A model generated the notes under the pieces. That model was not told where the DNA came from. It made no database searches and saw only the letters and a program-made list of their open reading frames with translations. The position numbers and the translations under genes are program-made. This document shows, in pieces, positions 1 to 7,105 of a DNA stretch of 64,000 bases. The stretch comes from Kibdelosporangium sp. MJ126-NF4 (GTDB lineage Bacteria > Actinomycetota > Actinomycetes > Mycobacteriales > Pseudonocardiaceae). Within the stretch, counting starts at the first letter, position 1. The number at the start of each line of letters is the position of its first letter. The stretch is from NCBI RefSeq assembly GCF_000826545.1, contig NZ_CDME01000007.1, positions 280,899 to 344,898 on the forward strand. The letters run 5' to 3'.

Positions 1-618
1 CGCGTACCCGAAGAACAGCTTCGGCACGGGCAGGACTACGTCGTCCGGCCGCATGTCCAGCACTCCGCGGGCGTACCAGTCGAAGCTCAGCAGCGGGCTG
101 CGCCCGGTGAGCACGCAGGCCTTCGGCGCCCCCGTGCTGCCGGTGGTGAACTTCCAGATCGCCACGTCGTCCTTGGTCGTCGGCGCGGCGGTCAACGTGG
201 GCGACGCGCCGTCGGTGAACTCCGAGGAGAGCACGACGAGGTTCTGCGCGCCCGCCTCGCGGAGTTTGTCGGCCGTGGTGGCGTCCGTGAGCACGACCGA
301 GGGCCGCACGTAGTCCAGGAAGTACTGGTAGTCCTTGACTTGGAGATAGGTGTACACCTCGGCGGTGACGGCGCCGATCTTCTGCGCGCCGTACCAGGCC
401 GCCACGAAGTCCACACTGTCGCTCAACGCGAGCAGGACACGATCGCCTTGGCGCACACCGCGTTCGAGCAAGGCGTTGCCCATCTTGTTGGTCAACACGG
501 CGAGCTCGCCGTACGTGACAGGCCCCGACGCGGTGAGCAACGCGGTGCGCTCAGGGGGATTGCGGTCGACGAAGTAGGACGTGATGTTGAACGTCTCCGG
601 GATGTCGGCGTACTGCAT
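1..618 (-). CDS. Benzoate/anthranilate-type CoA ligase (partial, C-terminus outside window)
   Basis: N-terminal 206 residues of an AMP-forming aryl-CoA ligase; the rest lies beyond the left edge. It opens with the FNITSYFVDRNP stretch typical of the benzoate-CoA ligase branch. Around residue 165 it carries the ATP-binding loop KFTTGSTGAPKACV, in which the usual P-loop Lys is present. The family converts an aromatic acid, ATP and CoA to aryl-CoA, AMP and pyrophosphate. The ATG overlaps the stop of the upstream hydrolase gene (TGATG), so the two are probably translationally coupled. Next to tryptophan dioxygenase and kynureninase genes, anthranilate is an attractive substrate. That is an inference from context; benzoate or a hydroxybenzoate is equally possible from sequence alone. 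Confidence 0.85.
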   Translation of the reverse strand, partial: MQYADIPETFNITSYFVDRNPPERTALLTASGPVTYGELAVLTNKMGNALLERGVRQGDRVLLALSDSVDFVAAWYGAQKIGAVTAEVYTYLQVKDYQYFLDYVRPSVVLTDATTADKLREAGAQNLVVLSSEFTDGASPTLTAAPTTKDDVAIWKFTTGSTGAPKACVLTGRSPLLSFDWYARGVLDMRPDDVVLPVPKLFFGYA

Positions 619-1349
619 CAGGCCCCCTCGATGAGTTCGAGCACCATGTCCACCAGCACGGAGTAGGTCTGCTCGCCCTCCTCGGCGGTGGCTGCCGCGG
701 GCGAGCCGCAGTACGCCTCGTCCATACCCATCGCGACGAAGTCCTTCTGCCCGCCCGCCATCGCCGACGGCATGTCCACTCGGACCTCGGGCAACTCGGC
801 CATCCGCTCCCGGTCGACGAGGTCCGGGCGGGACGCCAGCACCAGGGACGTCTCGTACTGCCCCGCGTGGCACGAGCCGGACCGGAACTCCGGCGTCAGC
901 CGTGCCGCGTTCGCCCGGCGGACCAGGTCGAGATACCCGACACCGGCCGCGCTGGTCGCCCGGCGCAGCGTGGCCACGTGCTCGGGCTCGAAGTGGTTGT
1001 TCACCACGACGATCTCGCGGAAGCCCTGACTGGTCAGCGACGCGCAGACGTCAGTGACGATCGCGTACAGCGTCTCCTCGCTGACGTGCACGGCGCCGGG
1101 GAACGCGGACGCGTAGCGGGTCACGCCGTAGGGCAGCGGCGGCAGGATCAGGGCACGGACCGACGGGTGGTCGGCGAGTCGCTGCGCGACCCGTTCGCAC
1201 ACGCCGATGGAGATCATCGGGTCGGTGTTGAGGGGCGCATGCGGACCGTGCGGCTCGATCGCGCCGACCGGTAGCAGGAGCACCGGCCGTCGCGGTGCCG
1301 TCAACAGCCCGGCGACCTGCGGTGAGGTCAGCTCGGCGAAGTAGAGCAC
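618..1349 (-). CDS. Creatininase-family metal-dependent amidohydrolase
   Basis: A 243-residue protein of the creatininase/creatinine amidohydrolase fold. The metal-ligand pattern of the family is intact: E32 and H34 in GAIEPHGPH, D43 in LNTD, and H119 and E121 in NNHFEPEH, plus the later HAGQYETS motif with E166. Family members hydrolyse cyclic or linear amides, and the archaeal relative ArfB removes a formyl group from a formamide. The gene starts with GTG and is divergent from a PaaX regulator, tryptophan dioxygenase and kynureninase genes, with a CoA ligase directly downstream. No cyclase-type kynurenine formamidase is present in the window, so a role as N-formylkynurenine deformylase is a reasonable inference, not shown. 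Confidence 0.85.
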   Translation of the reverse strand: MLYFAELTSPQVAGLLTAPRRPVLLLPVGAIEPHGPHAPLNTDPMISIGVCERVAQRLADHPSVRALILPPLPYGVTRYASAFPGAVHVSEETLYAIVTDVCASLTSQGFREIVVVNNHFEPEHVATLRRATSAAGVGYLDLVRRANAARLTPEFRSGSCHAGQYETSLVLASRPDLVDRERMAELPEVRVDMPSAMAGGQKDFVAMGMDEAYCGSPAAATAEEGEQTYSVLVDMVLELIEGA

Positions 1350-1364
1350 CCGCGAAACTTTACG

Positions 1365-1393
1365 GTTGACCGAGCTGCACAGTCAACTATGCT
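1365..1393. promoter_or_regulatory. Divergent promoter pair with shared palindrome
   Basis: The 50-base gap between the two divergent units holds a perfect inverted repeat, GTTGAC (1365-1370) and GTCAAC (1382-1387), separated by 11 bases. Each arm contains a -35-like hexamer for one direction. Rightward: TTGACC (1366), a 16-base spacer and TATGCT (1388). Leftward: TTGACT (from 1386 down), an 18-base spacer and TAAAGT. Both -10 boxes lie only a few bases from the start codons and neither gene shows a Shine-Dalgarno, which suggests leaderless transcripts. The palindrome is a candidate operator for the adjacent PaaX-like regulator. Confidence 0.5.
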
Positions 1394-1399
1394 CGCGGC

Positions 1400-2227
1400 A
1401 TGCCCGAGGCGCCACAGGACCTGGTGATGACGCTGCTCGGCGCGCACCTGCAGCCGCGCGAACGGCAGGCGTGGTCGGGTGGTCTCGTCGAACTGCTCGG
1501 CGACTTCGGCTTCTCCGCCGGAGCGGCCAGGGTGGCGCTGACCAGGCTGGTGCGCAGGCAACTGCTGGCCAAGGTGAAGGACGGGCGGCTGGTGCACTAC
1601 ACCGTCACGCCGCGCAGCGCCGCCGTGTTCGAGGAGGGCGACACCCGGATCTTCGCGCTGGGCCGCGGCGTCACAGAACCGATCCCCGCTGAACGGGCCT
1701 CCACTGGACGGACACAGTGGACGGTGCTGTGGCACGCGATCCCCGAGGACGAGAAGGTCGCCCGCACCAGGCTGGTGCGCAGGCTGCGCTTCCTGGGGTT
1801 CGGCCCGGCGCAGGACGGCACGTGGATCGCGCCGCACGACCGGGAACGCGAGGTCGCGGTCCTGCTGCGGGACCTCGGCGTCGAGCGGTACGCGGGCGTG
1901 CTGCTGGGCAGCCCGGCCGCCTCGCTCGACTTCGGCTCGTTCGTCAACCGGGTGTGGGACCTCGACGACCTCGCGGCGCGCTACCAGGCCTTCGTCGAAC
2001 AGTTCGGCGGCCACGATCCCGGCAGGCTCTCCGACCGGGAGGCACTGCTGCTCAGAACCAGGGTGACCCACCAGTTCCGGCAGTTTCCATTCGTTGATCC
2101 GGAATTGCCGTCGTGCCTGGTCGCGCCGCCCGCGCACCGCGCGGACGCCGTGCGGTTGTTCCACGATCTCTACACCGCGCTCGCCCCAGCGGCGATGCGC
2201 CATTTCGACGAGGTGATGCGGCCTTGA
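1400..2227 (+). CDS. PaaX-family transcriptional regulator
   Basis: A 275-residue regulator of the PaaX family. The N-terminal winged-helix region (about residues 8-70) contains FGFSAGAARVALTRLVRRQLL, the usual recognition-helix pattern. The PaaX C-terminal domain follows and ends near FVDPELPSCLVAPPAHRADAV. PaaX itself represses phenylacetate catabolism and senses the CoA thioester. Relatives control other aromatic-acid operons. Here it is the first gene of a unit with tryptophan dioxygenase and kynureninase and is divergent from a CoA ligase, so an aryl-CoA such as anthraniloyl-CoA is a plausible inducer (inference). The ATG at 1400 sits directly behind a -10-like TATGCT, so the message is probably leaderless. 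Confidence 0.88.
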   Translation: MPEAPQDLVMTLLGAHLQPRERQAWSGGLVELLGDFGFSAGAARVALTRLVRRQLLAKVKDGRLVHYTVTPRSAAVFEEGDTRIFALGRGVTEPIPAERASTGRTQWTVLWHAIPEDEKVARTRLVRRLRFLGFGPAQDGTWIAPHDREREVAVLLRDLGVERYAGVLLGSPAASLDFGSFVNRVWDLDDLAARYQAFVEQFGGHDPGRLSDREALLLRTRVTHQFRQFPFVDPELPSCLVAPPAHRADAVRLFHDLYTALAPAAMRHFDEVMRP

Positions 2228-3012
2228 CCGACAACCACGCTGCACTGACGTACTCATCCTATTTGGCATTGGACGAGATACTCGGTGCGCAGCGGCCACG
2301 CTCGGACGAACACGACGAGATGCTCTTCATCGTCATCCACCAGGTGTACGAACTGTGGTTCAAACAATTGCTGCACGAATTCGCCCGCGCGCAACAAGTG
2401 CTGTCCAACGGCGAGACCGCGCACGCGCTGCACACCCTGCGGCGGTCGCTGACCATCCTCAAGGTCGTGGTCGCGCAGATCGACGTGCTGGAAACCATGA
2501 CACCACGCCAGTTCACCAGCTTCCGCGCCCGACTGGACGCGTCCAGCGGCTTCCAGTCGGCCCAGTTCCGTGAGGTGGAAGCAGTACTCGGCCGACGGGA
2601 CGCCCGTGTGTTCAGGCACTACCCGCCCGGCGGGCAGCGCGACCGGATCGAGGCCGCGATGAACCGACCGTCCCTTTTCGACTCGTTCATGACCTACCTG
2701 TCGCTGCACGACTACGACGTCCCGGCCAAGTGCCTGCACCGTGACGTGTCCGCGCCGGTCGAGCCGTCGCCGGAGCTGCAGCAGGTCCTGTTGCGCGTCT
2801 ACCAGGACGACGCGGGGGAGGCGCAGATCTGCGAGCGGCTGGTCGATCTGGACGAGGGCGTGCAGGAATGGCGGTACCGGCACGTCAAGATGGTGGAACG
2901 GGTGATCGGCCACAAGGTCGGCACCGGCGGCTCGGCCGGAGCGGACTACCTGCGGACAACGCTGTTCTCGCCGGTGTTCCCCGACCTGTGGGCTGTCCGG
3001 AGTGAACTGTGA
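2224..3012 (+). CDS. kynA: Tryptophan 2,3-dioxygenase
   Basis: A heme dioxygenase of about 262 residues that opens the indole ring of L-tryptophan to give N-formylkynurenine. The N-terminus TYSSYLALDEILGAQ and the HDEMLFIVIHQ segment match the family. H39 of IHQ corresponds to the active-site His of the Xanthomonas enzyme. H220 of RYRHVKMVERVIG is the expected proximal heme ligand, followed by the GTGGS loop that holds substrate. The start is taken as TTG at 2224, inside the stop of the PaaX gene (TTGA overlap). An in-frame ATG at 2113 would add 37 residues out of keeping with the family. The gene overlaps kynureninase by a GTGA. Confidence 0.95.
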   Translation: MTDNHAALTYSSYLALDEILGAQRPRSDEHDEMLFIVIHQVYELWFKQLLHEFARAQQVLSNGETAHALHTLRRSLTILKVVVAQIDVLETMTPRQFTSFRARLDASSGFQSAQFREVEAVLGRRDARVFRHYPPGGQRDRIEAAMNRPSLFDSFMTYLSLHDYDVPAKCLHRDVSAPVEPSPELQQVLLRVYQDDAGEAQICERLVDLDEGVQEWRYRHVKMVERVIGHKVGTGGSAGADYLRTTLFSPVFPDLWAVRSEL

Positions 3013-4232
3013 GTTACCACGCCGCGCGGCTCGCGCCACACTATTCATCCTTCAGAGTGATGGATCGGCTTCTACTGACCGGACACTCTCACCAGGCGTG
3101 GCCGGATGTGGCTCTGGAAGGCCAGATCGAAGCCTTCTACGATGCCGCCCAGCACGTCGACGAGAAGTGGGCGAGGGCGTTCGCCAAGGCGGACCGGGTG
3201 CGCGACGGCTTCCGGCTGTTCCTCAGCGACCCCGACGCGCCGATCGCGCTCGGGCAGAACACACACGAGCTCGTCCTGCGCTTTCTGTCCGCTGTGGACC
3301 TGTCGGCACGGCCGCGACTGATCACATCGGACGGTGAATTCCACACCCTTCGCCGTCAGCTCGGCAGACTGGCCGAGGAGGGCGTCGAGGTGGTGCGCCT
3401 GCCGTCGGCACCAGCGGACACGCTGGCCGAGCGGATGGCCGACGCGATCGACGGACGGACCAGCGCGGTGCTCGTGTCGGCTGTCCTGTTCGAGACATCC
3501 AGAATCGTGCCGGGGCTGGGCCTCCTCGCCGACGCCTGCCACCGGCGGGGCGTCGAGTTGCTTGTGGACGCTTACCACGCGCTTGGCCCGGTCCCGTTCT
3601 CCTGCGCGGAAATTCCACACGCGTGGGTAGTCGGCGGCGGCTACAAGTACCTCCAGTTGGGTGAAGGAAACTGCTTTATGCGTCTGCCGCCGCACGCCGA
3701 CACGCTACGGCCCGTGATCACGGGCTGGTACGCGGAATTCGCGGAGCTGGCCGGGCACCACGACGGCAGTGTCGGCTACCCGCTCGGCAGTGCCAGGTTC
3801 GCGGGATCGACCTACGACCCGGCCAGCCACTACCGCGGCGCCAGGGTGTTCGACTTCTTCGCCGAGCAGGGACTGACACCGGACGTACTGCGTCAGGTCG
3901 CGCTGGACCAGGTCGGTCTGCTCGCGTCGCTGTTCGACCGGATCGGCGCACCGGACGACGTGATCACCCGTGACCGTGACCCGCTGGAGAACTTCGGTGG
4001 CTTCCTGGCGCTGCGCACGCCGGACGCACAGCGGCTGCGGGCGCAGCTCGCGGAGCGGGGCGTGCTGACCGACAGCCGGGGCGAGTACCTCCGGTTCGGC
4101 CCGGCGCCCTACCTGACGGCCGACCAGCTGGAATCCGCGATGGGAACGCTGGCCGAGCTGCTCAGTCGGACCCGAGCAACCGCATGGCCCGCAACGAGAT
4201 CTCCATCCGAAAGCGGTCGTCGGGATCGGTGA
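3009..4232 (+). CDS. kynU: Kynureninase
   Basis: A 407-residue PLP enzyme that cleaves kynurenine to anthranilate and alanine in the cytoplasm. The PLP lysine is K213 in GGGYKYLQLGEGN. D187 in LLVDAYHALG is the residue expected to pair with the cofactor pyridine nitrogen. SDGEFHTLRRQ near residue 107 is the conserved segment before the cofactor pocket. The GTG start overlaps the dioxygenase stop (GTGA), so the three genes PaaX, kynA and kynU form one tightly coupled unit. The C-terminal 23 codons overlap the convergent PucR gene. The tail after TLAELLSRT is basic and low in similarity and may be dispensable. Confidence 0.93.
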   Translation: MSYHAARLAPHYSSFRVMDRLLLTGHSHQAWPDVALEGQIEAFYDAAQHVDEKWARAFAKADRVRDGFRLFLSDPDAPIALGQNTHELVLRFLSAVDLSARPRLITSDGEFHTLRRQLGRLAEEGVEVVRLPSAPADTLAERMADAIDGRTSAVLVSAVLFETSRIVPGLGLLADACHRRGVELLVDAYHALGPVPFSCAEIPHAWVVGGGYKYLQLGEGNCFMRLPPHADTLRPVITGWYAEFAELAGHHDGSVGYPLGSARFAGSTYDPASHYRGARVFDFFAEQGLTPDVLRQVALDQVGLLASLFDRIGAPDDVITRDRDPLENFGGFLALRTPDAQRLRAQLAERGVLTDSRGEYLRFGPAPYLTADQLESAMGTLAELLSRTRATAWPATRSPSESGRRDR

Positions 4233-5415
4233 GCCGGTCGCCGAACAACGCCTCCAGCTGGTGCAGGCGGTAGCGCACGGTCTGTGGGTGCACGTTCAGC
4301 CTGCCCGCGATCTCCGGCGCGCTGCCGCTGGTCTCCAGCCAGGCCAGCAGGGTCTCACTCAGCCGAGCCCGTTGTTTGACCGTCAGCCCGGCCAGCGGTC
4401 GCAGCGTCCGCTCGGCCAGCTCCCGTGCCAGGAACTCGTCGCTGAGCAGCCACAACGTGGACAGGTGGTCCTTGCTCCAGAGCACCGGCTCGTCGGGCAG
4501 CAGGCCACGGTTGACGTACGACAGCGCGCGCCTGGCCAGCCGCAACGACGTCGGGGCCTCCGACAGCGCGACCCGCGGCCCGATCACGGCCCGCCAGCCG
4601 GGCAACTGCTCACGCAGCGACCGCAGCTGTTCGTGGTCGGCTGCCATCAGCAGGCACGGCTCGGCCGCTTCGAAGTCCTCGAGGACGCACTCGTCGAACG
4701 ACGGCAGGTCGAAGTCGCCTTCGCGGCGTTCCAGCGCGACGACCACGACGTGCTCGGGCACCGCCCATGCCGCCGACGCGGCGAGTTCGGTGATGCTCTG
4801 CGACGAGACGGGCGGTTCGGACAGCAGCAGTTCCAGCAGTCGCCTGCGCCTGCGCTCCAGCGCGCCCGCCGCCCGTGCCTGCGCCGAGGCGAAACCCTCC
4901 AGCGACAGCACGGAGATCTCGTCGACGTAGTCGAAGACGGCCTCGGCGAGATGGCAGATCGTCACCGTCGGAAGGTTCACCGACTGGCCGAATTCCGCGA
5001 TCCGGCGCCACGCCACGCGCGCGCCGATCCGGTACGCGCTCTGCAGCGTGTCCACACTGCGTCCCTGCGCGACCTCGAGCCTGCCCAGGTGCCGGAACAG
5101 TTTCGCGCGGTCCTCGCGGGGCGTCGACGGGTCGGCGAGCCGGTCGATGAACTGCGAGATCGCCTCCTCGACGCCGCCGGTCACGATCGTGCCGAACGGG
5201 CCTTCGAGCAGTCGCGCATACTCCGGGATGGACCGTCGGATCTCCTGCACGATGGCGATGGCCACGTCGTTGGCGCGCGGCCGGAACATCGTCGCCAGTT
5301 CGCGGGGCAGAGTGGCCCAGACGCGCGTGGAGGCTGCCGCGGTCCGCGGCGGCAGTAAGGTGTCCAGGCGCTGCGGAGGCACGGTCGTGGTCCTGCGGGC
5401 ACCCGTCTCAGTCAC
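4162..5415 (-). CDS. PucR-family transcriptional regulator
   Basis: A regulator of the PucR/CdaR type, about 417 residues. The middle resembles the GGDEF-like domain of this family. The C-terminus (TLLAWLETSGSAPEIAGRLNVHPQTVRYRLHQLEALFG) is the typical HTH_30 DNA-binding domain. The start is set at GTG (complement of 5413-5415) because AAAGGA lies 7 bases upstream. The reading frame is open further to 5505 without a good ribosome site. The gene is convergent with kynureninase (71-base overlap) and divergent from the DUF6801 gene across a 452-base regulatory gap. PucR proteins often answer to nitrogen or amino-acid status, but the effector cannot be read here. Confidence 0.88.
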   Translation of the reverse strand: MTETGARRTTTVPPQRLDTLLPPRTAAASTRVWATLPRELATMFRPRANDVAIAIVQEIRRSIPEYARLLEGPFGTIVTGGVEEAISQFIDRLADPSTPREDRAKLFRHLGRLEVAQGRSVDTLQSAYRIGARVAWRRIAEFGQSVNLPTVTICHLAEAVFDYVDEISVLSLEGFASAQARAAGALERRRRRLLELLLSEPPVSSQSITELAASAAWAVPEHVVVVALERREGDFDLPSFDECVLEDFEAAEPCLLMAADHEQLRSLREQLPGWRAVIGPRVALSEAPTSLRLARRALSYVNRGLLPDEPVLWSKDHLSTLWLLSDEFLARELAERTLRPLAGLTVKQRARLSETLLAWLETSGSAPEIAGRLNVHPQTVRYRLHQLEALFGDRLTDPDDRFRMEISLRAMRLLGSD

Positions 5416-5867
5416 GGCGTCGTCCTTTGAGCGGCAACAGAAACCTGTCGTATCGTCGGTGATATCGCCCAAGATTTGTAACTCGCGCACTATATTTTGA
5501 CGCAACCTTTGCTGTCAACGGCTCACTGGACGCCGTCGCAGGTCGTGAAGCCCATTCGGATGGGCGGCCGCACAGTTGTCACCCAGGTGACAAGTTCGGT
5601 ACACCATGCTGTCTTCCGGGCGACAACCATGGTCTGAACGGCTGGCGCTGGTCTACTCCAATTTCACCCGCACGCAGGGCGGTGACAAGTGGGTCTTGTG
5701 ATTTCCGTAACGGGGTGACAAGTTTCATGGAGTCGATCAGGTTGTCTGACAACCTCTTGTTACCCGTGAGTCAACCGAAGTAACCTACTCGGCGGTAGGT
5801 CTGCCGCGTGAATCAAAGCCACCTGTTCTCGTTCGCCCTGTCGACGAGAGCCCGAGGAGGTAGGTAA
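5416..5867. promoter_or_regulatory. Intergenic control region with repeated GGTGACAAGT sites
   Basis: No gene is seen in these 452 bases. GGTGACAAGT occurs exactly three times, at 5586-5595, 5682-5691 and 5714-5723. The first copy is half of a perfect palindrome TTGTCACC-CA-GGTGACAA (5576-5593). A related TTGTTACC lies near 5757. The second is preceded by TTTCACC, giving a wider inverted pair. The sites lie between the divergent PucR gene and the DUF6801 gene and look like operator half-sites. Which regulator binds is unknown. The DUF6801 gene has a strong Shine-Dalgarno (GAGGAGG) just before 5868. Confidence 0.45.
5783..5800. promoter_or_regulatory. Shared palindromic element ACCTAC-N6-GTAGGT (site 1)
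   Basis: ACCTACTCGGCGGTAGGT is a perfect 6+6 inverted repeat with a 6-base spacer, ending 67 bases before the first secreted-protein gene. The same left half followed by TCG and a GTA right half recurs at 18505 and 19492, again about 50-70 bases upstream of related secreted-protein genes. This argues for one regulator controlling all three. Confidence 0.5.
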
Positions 5868-7016
5868 ATGAGACGCAGTGCCGCCGTCGTTGCCGTCGCT
5901 GCATTGGCTGCTGGAGCGTTCGTGTCCAGCGCACAGGCAGCCACCACGTTAGGAGAGGTGACCAAGGACCTCACATACAGATGCGCCTTCCCGCTGGTCG
6001 GCCAGCAGGATGTCAGCGCGACCGTGAAGATCACGATTCCCGACGCCGGTACAACCGGTGGTCGAATCGTCAATAGTGATCTCAGGATCACCGCAACCTT
6101 GAACGCGAATATCGTGAATGCGTTGCGGTCGTTCCAGACTGCCACAACCGAGGGTACTGCCACCGCGGATGTGGACGCTGCATATGACAGCAAAAACATG
6201 ACAATCGGAATTCCGGGCCTGAAAGTCGCGAAGCAAACTGTGCCGCCTCAAGGCCAGACGATGCCGGTCGACATTTCCGGTCCGACTCCGAGTTTGATCG
6301 TGTACAAGGCAGGCACTGTCAGCCTTGCGGCCGGTGCCGTTTTCAACGCCAAAGTCGACACTCGCAAGGCAGACGGAACGCCGACAGCGCTCGGCATTCT
6401 GAACGTTCCGTGCACGGTGAAGGTGACCACGCCACCGCAGGACCGCTCGTTGGCCTCGGTTCCTGTCACCGGCAGCGATGTCGCCCCGCCATCGACGGGG
6501 ACAACGCCATCGCAGCCATTTGACAAGACGTTGACCTACAGCTGCACCTTCCCCGAGGTCGGCGCGGTGAACGTCTCGGGCAGGGTCCAGGGCACGATTC
6601 CGGCAACGGGAACAGTGAACACCCGTGTGCAGCCGACGGCGACGATCGCCGCGACGCTGCCGTCGTCGGTAGTGGACGCGCTGCGCAACCACAGTGCGGC
6701 AACGGTTGGGGGCAAGGCCGTGGCCGACGTCACCAACGCGTACAACGGTACGTCGATCGCCATCGGCATCCCCGGCACGGTTCCGTCCGCGTCCGTGCCT
6801 GCTTCTGGTGAGCTGACAGCCAACATCGCTCTCAACGTTCCCAGCGTCACCGTCGGTGCCGCCGGAACGCTCGCTCTTGGTGCCGGTCCTGGGTTGATCG
6901 GCACGTACACCCCGCTCAAGGCGGACGGCACGCCGACCGACCTTGGCACGTTCGACGCCCCCTGCACGCTGAACCCCGGTCAGGACCCGGGGCTCGGCTC
7001 GATCGTCTTCAGCTGA
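5868..7016 (+). CDS. Secreted protein with two DUF6801-like domains
   Basis: A 382-residue exported protein. It has a clear Sec signal peptide (MRRSAAVVAVAALAAGAFVSSAQA) and two tandem domains of about 160 residues. Each begins with a LTYRCAFPLVG or LTYSCTFPEVG motif and ends with a LG-TF/IL-APC motif, so two cysteines per domain probably form a disulfide. The repeats resemble the actinobacterial DUF6801 family, whose function is unknown. A Pro/Thr linker separates them (about residues 190-225). The start has a GAGGAGG ribosome site. A terminator-like hairpin follows. The related gene downstream is directly coupled to the mce genes, so a role in cell-envelope lipid handling is inferred from context only. 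Confidence 0.8.
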   Translation: MRRSAAVVAVAALAAGAFVSSAQAATTLGEVTKDLTYRCAFPLVGQQDVSATVKITIPDAGTTGGRIVNSDLRITATLNANIVNALRSFQTATTEGTATADVDAAYDSKNMTIGIPGLKVAKQTVPPQGQTMPVDISGPTPSLIVYKAGTVSLAAGAVFNAKVDTRKADGTPTALGILNVPCTVKVTTPPQDRSLASVPVTGSDVAPPSTGTTPSQPFDKTLTYSCTFPEVGAVNVSGRVQGTIPATGTVNTRVQPTATIAATLPSSVVDALRNHSAATVGGKAVADVTNAYNGTSIAIGIPGTVPSASVPASGELTANIALNVPSVTVGAAGTLALGAGPGLIGTYTPLKADGTPTDLGTFDAPCTLNPGQDPGLGSIVFS

Positions 7017-7030
7017 TCGACAACGGCGGC

Positions 7031-7067
7031 GTGTCCACCCCGAGCGTTCCGTGCCCGGGGTGGACAC
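7031..7067 (+). terminator. Stem-loop after the first DUF6801 gene
   Basis: A perfect 12-base stem (GTGTCCACCCCG at 7031-7042, CGGGGTGGACAC at 7056-7067) with a 13-base loop starts 15 bases after the stop codon. It has no U-tract, as is usual for actinobacterial terminators. It may let part of the transcription continue into the mce genes. Confidence 0.6.
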
Positions 7068-7105
7068 GCCGCTCAGCCCGTCAGTGTTCCAACACAGGAG
7101 TCACC

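Noticed and set aside
5868..7016. Calling the DUF6801-like protein an MspA-type porin
   Set aside because: The two-domain, two-cysteine layout and lack of MspA motifs do not fit.
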